Assembly (NCBI RefSeq): GCF_016031615.1 | Contig: NZ_JACYXC010000001.1 | Coordinates: 3,286,001-3,350,000 of the forward strand | DNA length: 64,000 bases | From: Streptomyces pactum | GTDB lineage: Bacteria > Actinomycetota > Actinomycetes > Streptomycetales > Streptomycetaceae | Direction: 5' to 3' | Made by a program: the position numbers and the translations under genes | In this document: positions 1 through 11,411 of the stretch, piece after piece | Numbering within the stretch: position 1 is the stretch's first letter | Layout of the letters: every line of letters starts with the position of its first letter | Notes under the pieces: model-generated | What the model was told of the DNA's origin: nothing | The model's input: the letters and a program-made list of their open reading frames with translations, nothing else | Databases searched by the model: none

Positions 1-670
1 GACGCCGGGCCGCACGGACCTTGCCCCCGCCGTCGGAGCGCCAGACCACGTGCGGGTCGAGCACCTTCAGCAGGCCCTCGAAGTCGCCGCCCGTGACGGC
101 GTGGAGGAAGGCGTCCACCGCGCGCCGGTGCTCCCCCTTGTCCACGCTCCGCCGGGGCGCCTCCGCCCGGACGTGCCGACGGGCCCGGGAGGCGAGCTGC
201 CGTACCGCGTCCGGGGTGCGGCCCACCACCTCGGCGATCTCCGGGAAGGGCACCGCGAACACGTCGTGCAGCACGAACGCGGTGCGCTCGGCCGGGGTCA
301 GCCGCTCCAGCACGGTCAGCAGCGCCATGCCCACCGACTCGTCCAGGGTCACCCGGTCCTCCGGGGACGGGGCGTCGTCCCCGTGCCCGAGGGCCACCCG
401 GCCCGCCCCGTCCAGCACCGGCTCCGGGAGCCAGGGACCGATGTAGGTCTCCCGCCGGGACCGGGCGGAGTTCAGCTGGTCGTAACAGATGCGGCTGACG
501 ATCGTGGTGAGGTACGCGCGGGGCTCGTCGGCCACGTCGTCGGGGAGCGACTGCCAGCGGAGCCACGCCTCCTGCACCGCGTCGTCCGCGTCGGCGACCG
601 AGCCGGTGATGCGGTAGGCGACCGCCCACAGGCGGCTCCGGTGGGTCTCGAACTCGGCCAGCTCGGCCAT
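1..670 (-). CDS. ECF sigma factor, SigJ/ECF41-like (3' end cut by window)
   Basis: The minus strand reads from an ATG at 670 as MAELAEFETHRSRLWAVAYR, with a sigma region 2 helix (GSVADADDAVQEAWLRWQ) and region 4 (LTPAERTAFVLHDVFAVPF, then EIAEVVGRTPDAVRQLASRA). The frame continues into a DAFLHAVTGGDFEGLLKVLD segment, which is the start of the SnoaL-like C-terminal domain of the ECF41/SigJ group. The gene is cut off by the window edge, so only about 223 residues are visible. ECF41 factors usually have no anti-sigma factor; the SnoaL-like tail tunes activity and a DoxX or carboxymuconolactone-type partner gene is often nearby. No such partner is seen on the upstream side here. Confidence 0.85.
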   Translation of the reverse strand, partial: MAELAEFETHRSRLWAVAYRITGSVADADDAVQEAWLRWQSLPDDVADEPRAYLTTIVSRICYDQLNSARSRRETYIGPWLPEPVLDGAGRVALGHGDDAPSPEDRVTLDESVGMALLTVLERLTPAERTAFVLHDVFAVPFPEIAEVVGRTPDAVRQLASRARRHVRAEAPRRSVDKGEHRRAVDAFLHAVTGGDFEGLLKVLDPHVVWRSDGGGKVRAARR

Positions 671-792
671 GGTGGCGTCCTCTCGTGCCGCGGTGCTCGT
701 CCGGGTGGTTCCCTGGAGGCCTGGCGCGTCATGGCCTCCGGGAAGGGGACGCGACAGCCCGGCGGATTGTGACAGCCGGCGGCCGGGCGGGG

Positions 793-1308
793 TCAGCGGC
801 GCTTGCGCTTGCGGGCGGAGGGGCCGCCGCGGCCCGCCGGGTTGCCGGTGCGGGCGGCGCGGCGGCGCTCGTACGCCTCCCGCTCCGCCTCGTACTCGGC
901 GCGCAGCAGCTTCTCCCCCGGCGCCTCGACGAAGCTGCGGAAGAAGTAGGCGAGCAGCACGCCGACGAAGCCGATGGCCCTGATGCTGCGCATGGACTTC
1001 TCGGCGGCCTCGTCCGCGACGGGTTCCGGGCGGTGCCCGAAGCCGGTCCAGGTACGGCGGAAGGCGAGGAAGCCGCAGATCGCGAAGGCGGCGATGAGCA
1101 GGGTGTTCAGCAGCCCGCCGCTCTCCGAGACGGCCAGCCCCTGCACCGCCAGCAGCAGCACGAACGCGCCGGCCGCGGCCGCCACCAGGGAACCGGCGGC
1201 GACGCCGACCCGGCGCGCCGCGTATCCGCCGTCGTGCTCCACCCACGTCGTCCCGAAGAACCGGAGGGGTTCCGGCCGGGGTCCGCCCGGTTGCTGGTCC
1301 TCGCTCAT
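793..1308 (-). CDS. Small integral membrane protein of unknown function
   Basis: This 171-residue protein starts at an ATG preceded by GGAGG (very short spacing). A polar N-terminus is followed by hydrophobic segments at roughly residues 33-57, 64-86 and 108-128. The C-terminal 40 residues are strongly charged and end in a run of Arg and Lys (ARKRKRR), so the tail is probably cytoplasmic. I recognise no catalytic motif; similar proteins in streptomycetes are annotated only as hypothetical membrane proteins. It lies 122 bp upstream of the ECF sigma gene on the same strand, so joint transcription is possible but not shown. Confidence 0.75.
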   Translation of the reverse strand: MSEDQQPGGPRPEPLRFFGTTWVEHDGGYAARRVGVAAGSLVAAAAGAFVLLLAVQGLAVSESGGLLNTLLIAAFAICGFLAFRRTWTGFGHRPEPVADEAAEKSMRSIRAIGFVGVLLAYFFRSFVEAPGEKLLRAEYEAEREAYERRRAARTGNPAGRGGPSARKRKRR

Positions 1309-1706
1309 GCCTCCGATTATTCACCGGACGCCCGGGACGCCGGCCCCCGGTCGCCGCGGGGCCGCGGTCGCCGCGGAGCCGCGGGGGGCGCTGTGCGGTG
1401 AGGCGGCGGTGGTGGTCGTGGGGGACGGCGGGGACGGGAACGACGACGGGGATGCGAACGGCGGGGACGGGCGCCGGGGGAGTGGGGGGGGGGTACGGAG
1501 CGGGTCGAGGCGTGCGCGCAGACGGACGGGGTCAGGGGCCGGGGCCGGGCACGGACGGGGGGCCGGGGCGGTGGGACAGGCGGGGCCGGGGCGGTGGGAC
1601 GGGCGGGGGAGGGCGGGGCCCGGGTGGTCCGCGGGTCCCGGGCCCCCTCCCCTTAGGCTGGAACGTCCGCTGGACGCACGGGCCCGGGCGCGGGGAGGAG
1701 ACGCAG
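1309..1706. other. Gene-free gap, G-rich low complexity
   Basis: This gap lies between divergently transcribed genes. From about 1385 to 1650 the plus strand is dominated by GGGGACGG and GGGGCCGGG-like runs with no credible codon pattern on either strand. Promoters for both neighbours must lie here or at its ends, but I see no convincing -35/-10 pair. Confidence 0.5.
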
Positions 1707-3978
<2,272 letters not shown>

Positions 3979-4640
3979 CGGCCCGCCGAGGACTCCCGGC
4001 CGGCGGCCCGCGGCCCCGAGTGCGGGCGGGTACGGGCGAGGCACGGCGGGCGGGGACACGTGCCGCGCGGGCCGGGCCGGACGACGCGGGACGGGCAAGG
4101 GGCGCCGGGCGACGCGGGACGGGTACCGGGCGCCGGATGGCGCGGGTACCCGGCGTCGTCCCGGGGCCCGGCAGGCGCGGCCGGTGCCGGTGTTGTGCCC
4201 GAGGCCCGGCAGGCGCGGCCGGTGCCGGCGTCGTCCCGGAGCCCGGCAGGCTCGACCGGTGGCAGTGTTGTGCCCGGGGCCCGGCAGGCGCGGCCGGTGC
4301 CGCGTCGGGGTGGGCAGGCAGCCCGGCCGGCGAGATCGCCGGCAGCACGTCCGGCGTGGTTCCCGGTGGCCCGGTCGGCCTGCCCCGCGCCGAGTGTCCT
4401 GAGGTCCCGGCCCGCCCGATCCGCCCGGCCGGCGCCGAGTGTCCGGTGTCCCGGCCCGGCGGGCGTCGCATGACCAGGGGCCGGCGTCGCGTGCTCAGGG
4501 CCCGGCTGGCGCGTACTCAGGGCCCGCTCGGCGCGTGCCAAGGCCCGGCCGGCGCCGCATCCGGGGTCCGCGCCCCGATGGCCCGCCGGTGCGGGCGGGC
4601 GGGGCGGGAGGTCGCCGGGCGCGGCGCGCGGCGGCGCCGC
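3979..4640. repeat. Gene-free gap with 37-38 bp minisatellite
   Basis: The core GCCCGGCAGG recurs at 4166, 4204, 4241 and 4279, giving four imperfect units with a period of 37-38 bp that alternate between a GTCGTCCCGG and a GTTGTGCCCG flank. From 4380 to 4570 related shorter blocks around CAGGGCCCGGCTGGCGCGT recur. No codon pattern is seen on either strand. The gap separates a plus-strand gene end from a minus-strand gene end, so terminators should be here, but no clean T-tailed hairpin is visible. Confidence 0.65.
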
Positions 4641-5144
4641 TCAGCTCATGCAGCGGACGGCCACGAAGCCGTCGCTGCCGGTCTTCACATACGCGTCGGA
4701 CACATACTCACCCGGCGCTATGTTGTCCCAGATGTCCGTCGTGCCGTACGGGCCGCTCACCGTCTCGCCGCGCCGCTGGCAGCGGATCGGCACCCGCACG
4801 TCGTACGGCAGCACCCTGATCAGGGGGCTGGTGGTGCTGGGTCCGCGCCGGACGTTGAGCCGCACCCCGGGCGCCACCGGGTAGGTGACCGGCAGCGCCG
4901 CCGTGGTCATGATCTGCTCGTCGTCCGCCTCCGGGTCCACCTCGGCACCCGCACCGGCCGGGTCCGCCACCGCCGTGGCCGACGCGACGGCCGCCACCGG
5001 CGTGGTCTCCCCGTTCCCGGTCGCCTCGGTCGCCCGACCGGCTCCGGTCCCCCCGTGCGCGTCCGGCGTTCCCGTCGCCCCGTGCGTCTGCGTCGCTCCG
5101 TGCGCTTCCGGCGCTTCCGTCACGACAGCGTCTTCCATGGCCAT
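4641..5144 (-). CDS. SH3-domain protein (SH3_3-type), probably exported or envelope-associated
   Basis: This 167-residue protein starts at the ATG at 5144 (MAMED) behind a GGGGGAGGGG Shine-Dalgarno; a second ATG at 5138 is possible. Residues 1-75 are a low-complexity Thr/Ala/Gly/Glu segment. The C-terminal 85 residues are a bacterial SH3 fold: VAPGVRLNVRRGPST, then VRVPIRCQRRGETVSGPYGT and WDNIAPGEYVSDAYVKTG, ending in VAVRC. There is no obvious signal peptide, although such proteins are often envelope-linked and bind peptidoglycan peptides. It sits between two PQQ-domain kinases and is divergent from the second one, with a 142-bp shared upstream region. Confidence 0.75.
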   Translation of the reverse strand: MAMEDAVVTEAPEAHGATQTHGATGTPDAHGGTGAGRATEATGNGETTPVAAVASATAVADPAGAGAEVDPEADDEQIMTTAALPVTYPVAPGVRLNVRRGPSTTSPLIRVLPYDVRVPIRCQRRGETVSGPYGTTDIWDNIAPGEYVSDAYVKTGSDGFVAVRCMS

Positions 5145-5286
5145 CAGGCCCCTCCCCCGTTGGAATCCCCGAAGTCCCTCGTTTTGTCCGGGACATGCGC
5201 AGGCTAGCAACTGCGCCGGCGGCTTTCCCGCATCGACTAGGCTCCGTGCGTCGCGAGTCGCGGCCCAGAACACGGGGGTGGGGGGA

Positions 5287-7680
5287 ATGCCGCCGTTGCG
5301 CAGCGCGGGGACAGGCCCGGAAGCGGAAGATCCGGAATACGCCGGGCGGTACCGGCTGGAAGCACGACTGGGCTCCGGCGGCATGGGTGTCGTCCACCTG
5401 GCCCGGTCGGACTCCGGACTACGGCTCGCGGTGAAGGTGGTGCACGCCGACTTCGCCGCGGACCCGGAGTTCAGGGCCCGGTTCCGGCAGGAGGTGGCCG
5501 CCGCCCGCCGGGTGAGCGGGGCGTACACGGCGCCGGTGGTGGACGCCGACCCGGACGGCGGGCGGCCCTGGATGGCGACGCTCTACATCCCCGGGCCGAC
5601 GCTCGCCGAGCACGTGAAGCGGAACGGGCCGCTGGAACCGGACGAGGTGCTCCAGCTGGCGGCCGGGCTCGCCGAGGCGCTGCGCGACATCCACCGGGCC
5701 GACGTGGTGCACCGTGACCTCAAGCCGAGCAACGTCCTGCTCGCGGCGGACGGGCCGAAGGTCATCGACTTCGGCATCTCCCGGCCCGCGGACAGCGATC
5801 TGCGGACCGAGACCGGCAAGTTGATCGGCACACCGCCGTTCATGGCGCCGGAGCAGTTCCAGCGGCCGCGCCAGGTGGGACCGGCGGCCGACGTGTTCGC
5901 GCTCGGTTCGGTGCTGGTGCACGCGGCGACCGGCAGCGGGCCGTTCGACTCGGACAGTCCGTACATCGTGGCGTACCAGGTGGTGCACGACGAGGCGAAC
6001 CTGGCGGGCGTGCCCGACACCCTGGTGCCGCTAATCCGCCGCTGCCTGGCCAAGGACCCGGCGGACCGGCCCACGCCCGACGCGCTGATGGCGGCGCTCC
6101 GCGCGCTGCGCGGCCCGTACGCGCCGGCGCCGCGCGGCCCGCTGCCCCGGGTGCCGGCCCAGCGCCACGGCGGCGGCGGGCCGGGGGCCCCGGCCGCCGG
6201 CCCGGACCGCGAACCCGCGGCCGGTGCCGACGTCGGTGCCGGCGTCGGACCGGGTGGCGGTGCCTCTCCCGCCGGGGGCGCCGGGGGCGCCGCGCCCGGT
6301 GACAGGGCCGACGACGGCCGTCGCGGTGGCGGCGGCCTCCGGTCCGCCGGGGAGCACGCCGCCGGGGACGATGGCCAGGGTGGTGGCCCGGACGGCGGCC
6401 GGGCGGGCGGCCGCGACGGCGGGAGCCGGGGCGAGGGGCGGTCATGGGGCCGCCGTCCCGGCCCGCTGCGCGCCGTGCGCGGCCGGCTCGCGCTGGTGCT
6501 GGGGCTGGTGGTGCTGCTCGGCTCCGGCGTGGTGTGGACGCTGCGGCAGATCGACACCCTCCAGCCCACGGCCCGGCAGCGGCCGGCGGGCGGTACCACC
6601 GAGCCGCACCCCGCCTGGCAGACCCCGCTGGACCAGGGGACGGACGGCGGGCCCCTCGCCGCGTACTGCTCCTACGGGCGGGGCGCGCTGTACTGCGCGG
6701 CGCCGGGCGGGGTCACCCGGCTGGACCCGGAACGGGGCCGGGTGGTCTGGTCGCGGCCGGCCACCGGCCCGGCGCGACCCGAGAACGGCGCGCCCACGCC
6801 GCCGGTGCTCTCCGGCGGTCTGGTGCAGGTGCTGTCGCCCGACGGCACCCGGCTGGAGGCGCTGGACCCGGACACCCACCGGCTGCGCTGGCACCGGGAC
6901 GTGTCGGACTACGGCGGCCGGGTGTACCGGGCGGGCGGCACGGTGCTGCTGGTCCGGGTGGACGGCACGGTCACCGGGATCGACGCGGCCACCGGGAAGC
7001 AGCGGTGGCGGCACCGGGTGGCGGGGCACCAGCTGCCCGCCTTCTTCGCCGGCTCCGACGGCCGGACCGCGTACGCCTACACCGTCGCGGGCGACGGCAC
7101 CCGGACCCTGGTGAGCGCGCTGGACCCGGTGCGCGGCACCACCCGCTGGGAGCGCCGGCTGACCGGCGGCCTCACCCCGGTCGGCACCGGCCCGGACGAG
7201 GTCCTGCACCTCGCCGGCACCGACGCGCAGAGCCGCACCGACGCGGTGGTGCGCTACGACCCGCGGGACGGCGTCGAGCGGCGGACGCCGCTGGCCACGC
7301 CGGTCGCCGCGACCAGCGTGACCAGCCACGACGACGTGGTGTACGTGCTGTCCGGGGACGGCGGTCTGCTGGCCGTGGACACCCGGCCCACGGGCACCGG
7401 GGACGCCCAGCTGTGGCGGCTGGAGACCTCGGTGGGCAACGCCTCACCGCTGCTGGCCACCGCCGACCGGGTGTACTTCTCGGCGGCCGACGGGCGGCTG
7501 CTGGCGGTGGACGCGGTGGAGGGGGAACTGCTGGGGCAGACCCCGCTGCGGCCCGGCAAGGGGGGCCAGGGGTTCGCGGACACCCTGCCGGCGCCGGTGG
7601 TGGCGGACGGCCGGGTGGTCGGGTCGGCCCCGGACGGCACGGTCTTCGGCGTGGACGAACGGACGCCCCGCGACTGGTAG
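5287..7680 (+). CDS. Transmembrane Ser/Thr protein kinase with extracytoplasmic PQQ-like beta-propeller
   Basis: This 797-residue protein starts at the ATG at 5287. The kinase domain spans about residues 22-280, with G-loop LGSGGMGVV (28-36), Lys50, catalytic loop VVHRDLKPSN (Asp144) and IDFGIS (Asp161). A Pro/Gly/Ala-rich juxtamembrane linker (about 290-395) is followed by one transmembrane helix (about 401-420). The extracytoplasmic part to the end consists of PQQ/quinoprotein-like blades such as VDAVEGELLGQTPLR and DAATGKQRWRHRV. All kinase motifs are intact, so it should be an active Hanks-type kinase with an external sensor. It is the unbroken paralogue of the gene at 1707. Confidence 0.9.
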   Translation: MPPLRSAGTGPEAEDPEYAGRYRLEARLGSGGMGVVHLARSDSGLRLAVKVVHADFAADPEFRARFRQEVAAARRVSGAYTAPVVDADPDGGRPWMATLYIPGPTLAEHVKRNGPLEPDEVLQLAAGLAEALRDIHRADVVHRDLKPSNVLLAADGPKVIDFGISRPADSDLRTETGKLIGTPPFMAPEQFQRPRQVGPAADVFALGSVLVHAATGSGPFDSDSPYIVAYQVVHDEANLAGVPDTLVPLIRRCLAKDPADRPTPDALMAALRALRGPYAPAPRGPLPRVPAQRHGGGGPGAPAAGPDREPAAGADVGAGVGPGGGASPAGGAGGAAPGDRADDGRRGGGGLRSAGEHAAGDDGQGGGPDGGRAGGRDGGSRGEGRSWGRRPGPLRAVRGRLALVLGLVVLLGSGVVWTLRQIDTLQPTARQRPAGGTTEPHPAWQTPLDQGTDGGPLAAYCSYGRGALYCAAPGGVTRLDPERGRVVWSRPATGPARPENGAPTPPVLSGGLVQVLSPDGTRLEALDPDTHRLRWHRDVSDYGGRVYRAGGTVLLVRVDGTVTGIDAATGKQRWRHRVAGHQLPAFFAGSDGRTAYAYTVAGDGTRTLVSALDPVRGTTRWERRLTGGLTPVGTGPDEVLHLAGTDAQSRTDAVVRYDPRDGVERRTPLATPVAATSVTSHDDVVYVLSGDGGLLAVDTRPTGTGDAQLWRLETSVGNASPLLATADRVYFSAADGRLLAVDAVEGELLGQTPLRPGKGGQGFADTLPAPVVADGRVVGSAPDGTVFGVDERTPRDW

Positions 7681-8386
7681 CGGGCGGCGGCGCAGCCGGG
7701 TACGGGAGGCGCGCAGCCGGGTGGCGGCGGCGGGCCGGAGGCCGATGGGCCCCGGCGGCCCCGGCTGAGGTCGCGGACCGACGGGTGGTCCGACCGGCGC
7801 GCGGGCGGGTGCGGGTGGGCACCGAGGCGCGGGCGGCATGCGGGCGGGACGGGACGGCGCCGACGGCGTGCAGGCGTGACGGGGGCGGCGCCGGTGGCGT
7901 GCTGGCGGGACGGGGGCGGCGATGTCGCCGGGGCCCGAGCGGCCTCGCGACGGCGGCCCCGACCGGCCCGCGGGGCGCTCGGGGGTGCGGCGCGCGGAGG
8001 CGCGCGGACGGAGTACGGGCGGCCCCGCCGCGGACGACGCGGGGAACAGGCCCGTACGGACGCCGGGCCGGACCACGCCGGTCCGGTGTGTGGTCCAGCC
8101 GGCCCGGCCCGACCGGCGTGCGGTTCAACCGGCCCGGACCGGCACGCGGACGAACCGGCGCGGGAATCGGCGCGGGAATCGGCACGCGGTGCAACCGGCC
8201 CGGACCGGCACGGGCCCGACCGGACCGGTACGAGACGAACCGGCGCGCGGCCCGGCACTGACCGGCGCGCGGTGCAACCAGCCGGGACGGGACCGGCACG
8301 AGACGGACCGGCACGCGGGCGAACCGGCACGGGTACCGGCGCGCGGGCGGGACGGCCGGGGTCCGGCCGGTCCGCCCGCGCCCCCG
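7681..8386. repeat. Gene-free 706-bp gap with degenerate CGG-rich repeats
   Basis: The gap is convergent (kinase end to ilvD end). From about 8060 the sequence is built from variants of ACCGGCACG and AACCGGCGCG. A 20-bp block AACCGGCCCGGACCGGCACG occurs identically at 8127 and 8193, and a 12-bp unit CGCGGGAATCGG is repeated in tandem at 8159-8182. No plausible gene is visible on either strand. Confidence 0.6.
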
Positions 8387-10228
8387 TCAGCCGAGCTTGG
8401 ACACGTCCCGGACCGCGCCCTTGTCGGCGCTGGTGGCCATCGCCGCGTACGCCCGCAGCGCCTGCGAGACCTTGCGGTCGCGGTTCTTCGGCGCGTAGAC
8501 GCCGCCGAGCGCCTCGCGCCGGGCGCGCAGCTCCTCGTCGGACACCTTCAGCTCGATGGCGCGGTTCGGGATGTCGATCCGGATCAGGTCGCCGTCCTGG
8601 ACCAGCGCGATGGTGCCGCCGGAGGCCGCCTCCGGGGAGGCGTGGCCGATGGAGAGCCCGGAGGTGCCGCCGGAGAACCGGCCGTCGGTGATGAGCGCGC
8701 ACTTGGCACCCAGGCCGCGGCCCTTGAGGAAGGACGTCGGGTAGAGCATCTCCTGCATGCCCGGGCCGCCCTTGGGACCCTCGTAGCGGACGACCACCAC
8801 GTCGCCCTCCTTGACGCGCTTGGTGAGGATGGCGTCCACCGCCTCCTCCTGGGACTCGACCACCACCGCCGGGCCCTCGAAGGTCCAGATGGACTCGTCC
8901 ACGCCCGCGGTCTTCACCACGCAGCCGTCCTCGGCGAGGTTGCCGTAGAGGATCGCCAGGCCGCCCTCGGTGGAGTACGCGTGCTCGATGTCGCGGATGC
9001 AGCCGTTCGCGGCGTCGGTGTCCAGCGACTCCCACCGCTCGGACTGCGAGAAGGCGCTGGCGGAGCGGGTGCAGCCGGGCGCGGCGTGGAACAGCTCGAC
9101 CGCCTCGGGGGACGGGGAACCGCCGCGGATGTCCCAGTTCTTCAGCCACTCGGCGAGCGACGCGGAGTGCACGGTGTGGACGTCCTCGCGGAGCAGCCCG
9201 GCCCGGTACAGCTCGCCGAGGATGGCCGGGATGCCGCCCGCCCGGTGGACGTCCTCCATGTGGTACGTGCCGTTGGGCGCGACCTTCGACAGGCAGGGCA
9301 GCCGGCGGGAGAGCCGGTCGATGTCCCGCATGGTGAAGTCCAGCTCCGCCTCCTGGGCGGCGGCCAGCAGGTGCAGGATGGTGTTGGTGGAGCCGCCCAT
9401 GGCGACGTCCAGGGCCATCGCGTTCTCGAAGGCGGCGCGGGTGCCGATGCTGCGCGGCAGCACGGTCTCGTCGTCCTGCTCGTAGTAGCGGCGGGTGATC
9501 TCCACGACGGTGCGGCCGGCGTCCTCGTACAGCTTCCGGCGGGCGGTGTGGGTGGCCAGCACCGAGCCGTTGCCGGGCAGCGAGAGGCCGATCGCCTCGG
9601 TGAGGCAGTTCATCGAGTTGGCGGTGAACATGCCGGAACAGGAACCGCAGGTGGGGCAGGCGGCCTCCTCGATCCGGGCCAGGTCCTCGTCGGAGACCGA
9701 CTCGTCGACCGCGTCCGCCATGGCGCTGATCAGGTCCAGGCCGGTACGGACGGTGCCGTTGACCAGGGTCGCCTTGCCGGCCTCCATCGGGCCGCCGGAG
9801 ACGAAGACGGTGGGGATGTTGAGCCGCATCGCGGCCATCAGCATGCCCGGCGTGATCTTGTCGCAGTTGGAGATGCAGATCAGCGCGTCGGCGCAGTGCG
9901 CCTCGGTCATGTACTCGACCGAGTCGGCGATCAGGTCGCGGGACGGCAGCGAGTAGAGCATGCCGCCGTGGCCCATGGCGATGCCGTCGTCCACCGCGAT
10001 GGTGTTGAACTCGCGCGGCACGCCGCCCGCCGCCTTGATCGCCTCGGAGACGATCCGGCCGACCGGCTGGAGGTGGGTGTGGCCGGGCACGAACTCGGTG
10101 AAGCTGTTGGCCACCGCGATGATGGGCTTGCCGAAGTCCTCGCGCGCTACGCCGGCCGCGCGGAGGAGGGCTCTGGCGCCCGCCATGTTGCGGCCATGGG
10201 TGACAGTGCGGGACCTCAGCTGGGGCAC
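8387..10228 (-). CDS. ilvD: Dihydroxy-acid dehydratase
   Basis: The 613-residue product begins MPQLRSRTVTHGRNMAGARA from a GTG at 10228 with GGAGTGGAG upstream; this matches the usual actinobacterial IlvD N-terminus and length. The iron-sulfur cysteines are in SNCDKITPGM and CPTCGSCSGMFTANSMN; GGSTNTILHLLA and the C-terminal GPKGGPGMQEML and DGRFSGGTSG motifs are present. It catalyses dehydration of dihydroxyisovalerate and dihydroxymethylvalerate to the 2-oxo acids of valine and isoleucine synthesis in the cytoplasm. The start lies downstream of a repeat-rich 547-bp gap. It is on the same strand as the tetR-isomerase-ppx group but too far away to be co-transcribed with certainty. Confidence 0.97.
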   Translation of the reverse strand: MPQLRSRTVTHGRNMAGARALLRAAGVAREDFGKPIIAVANSFTEFVPGHTHLQPVGRIVSEAIKAAGGVPREFNTIAVDDGIAMGHGGMLYSLPSRDLIADSVEYMTEAHCADALICISNCDKITPGMLMAAMRLNIPTVFVSGGPMEAGKATLVNGTVRTGLDLISAMADAVDESVSDEDLARIEEAACPTCGSCSGMFTANSMNCLTEAIGLSLPGNGSVLATHTARRKLYEDAGRTVVEITRRYYEQDDETVLPRSIGTRAAFENAMALDVAMGGSTNTILHLLAAAQEAELDFTMRDIDRLSRRLPCLSKVAPNGTYHMEDVHRAGGIPAILGELYRAGLLREDVHTVHSASLAEWLKNWDIRGGSPSPEAVELFHAAPGCTRSASAFSQSERWESLDTDAANGCIRDIEHAYSTEGGLAILYGNLAEDGCVVKTAGVDESIWTFEGPAVVVESQEEAVDAILTKRVKEGDVVVVRYEGPKGGPGMQEMLYPTSFLKGRGLGAKCALITDGRFSGGTSGLSIGHASPEAASGGTIALVQDGDLIRIDIPNRAIELKVSDEELRARREALGGVYAPKNRDRKVSQALRAYAAMATSADKGAVRDVSKLG

Positions 10229-10775
10229 GGTGCTCCACTCCCTCGGATACGGGTCGGCCGGCCGGCGCCGGGCTCCGGGGCTACCGGGGCGGCGCGGCCG
10301 GGATCGGCTGGTGCCGAGCCTACGCCCCCGATCCAAGATCTGGACGCGATGTCCGGATGACGGAATGCGGTGGGGACGTCCGGCAGCGGGACGCGGCACC
10401 CGGGCGACCGCGATCAGCCGCCGGCCGCCGGTCCCCTTACGGGCCCCCGGCCCCCTACGGGCTCCCCGTCCCCTTATGGCCTTCCGGTCCCCTACGGGCC
10501 TGCCGGCCGCGGCGGACCCGTACGGGACCGCCACCCCGGGGAGCCGGAACCCCAGGGGCGGGACACCCCTACGGGCCGGCGGGGAGCCGGAACCCCGAGG
10601 CCGGCCCCCGGGGCCGGCAACCCCATAGGGCCGGGACGCCCCTACGGGACAGGGGCCCCCGGCACCCGGCACCCGCACCCCGCGGGCACCCGGCACCCCC
10701 GCCCCCGCCGCCACCAGCCGCCGACCCCGACGACACCAGCCCCGACCCCGGCGCCCCCGCACCGGCCGCCGTTCG
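10229..10775. repeat. Gene-free gap with CCCCTACGGG-type repeats
   Basis: Between ilvD and the tetR gene, variants of the decamer CCCCTACGGG recur near 10436, 10459, 10480, 10490, 10564 and 10643, interspersed with GGAGCCGGAACCCC blocks near 10540 and 10580. The segment next to ilvD (10229-10350) is less repetitive and is the likely ilvD promoter and leader; no attenuator-like leader peptide could be recognised. Confidence 0.6.
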
Positions 10776-11411
10776 TCAGCTCTCGGTGAGGTAGCGCTGG
10801 AGGGTCGGCCCCACCATGGCGATGATCTCCTCGATGTCCGCCGAGGCGATCGGCTCCATCCGGATCACGTAGCGCAGCATGGCGATGCCGATCAGCTGCC
10901 CGGACGCCAACTGCGCGCGGAACTTCGGGTCCGGCACCCCACCCAGCTCCACCGCCATCCGCTCCAGCACCCGCCGCTCGATCAGCGAGCGCAGCACCCC
11001 GGCCGCGGTCTCGTTGGTCACCGCCGACCGCAGCACGGCCAGCATCGGGGCGCGGGTCTCCGGGCTCTCCCACACCTGAAACATGCCGCGGGCCATCCGT
11101 TCGCCCGCTCCCCGGCGCTCCCCGGCGACCACCGCCTCGGGCACCGACAGGGCGGGGGCCATGCTCAGCTCGATGGCCGCCGCGAAGACCTGCTCCTTGG
11201 TGCCGAAGTAGTGGTGCACCAGCGCCGGGTCCACCCCGGCGGTCTTGGCGATGCCGCGTACGGAGGTCTTGTCGTACCCGCGCTCGGCGAACTCGGCACG
11301 GGCCGCGGCGAGGATCCGGTCCCGGGCACCGGGTCCGTCCGCCGCACCGGTGCGGGCGGGCCGGCCCCGCCGGCGGGGGGCGGAGGCGGCAGCGGGTCCG
11401 GCGGCGGTCAT
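10776..11411 (-). CDS. TetR/AcrR-family transcriptional regulator
   Basis: This 211-residue protein has an N-terminal helix-turn-helix: ARDRILAAARAEFAERGYDK followed by TSVRGIAKTAGVDPALVHHYFGTKEQVF, the standard TetR_N pattern. The C-terminal domain carries GMFQVWESPETRAPMLAVLR, typical of the TetR group with a TetR_C_17-like ligand domain. The ATG at 11411 overlaps the stop of the upstream isomerase gene by 4 bases (ATGA), so translation is probably coupled. Its target is unknown; the isomerase and phosphatase upstream are the nearest candidates. Confidence 0.93.
   Translation of the reverse strand: MTAAGPAAASAPRRRGRPARTGAADGPGARDRILAAARAEFAERGYDKTSVRGIAKTAGVDPALVHHYFGTKEQVFAAAIELSMAPALSVPEAVVAGERRGAGERMARGMFQVWESPETRAPMLAVLRSAVTNETAAGVLRSLIERRVLERMAVELGGVPDPKFRAQLASGQLIGIAMLRYVIRMEPIASADIEEIIAMVGPTLQRYLTES

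Noticed and set aside
4155..4315. CRISPR array
   Set aside because: Repeats are imperfect and adjacent with no unique spacers of constant length, and there are no cas genes.
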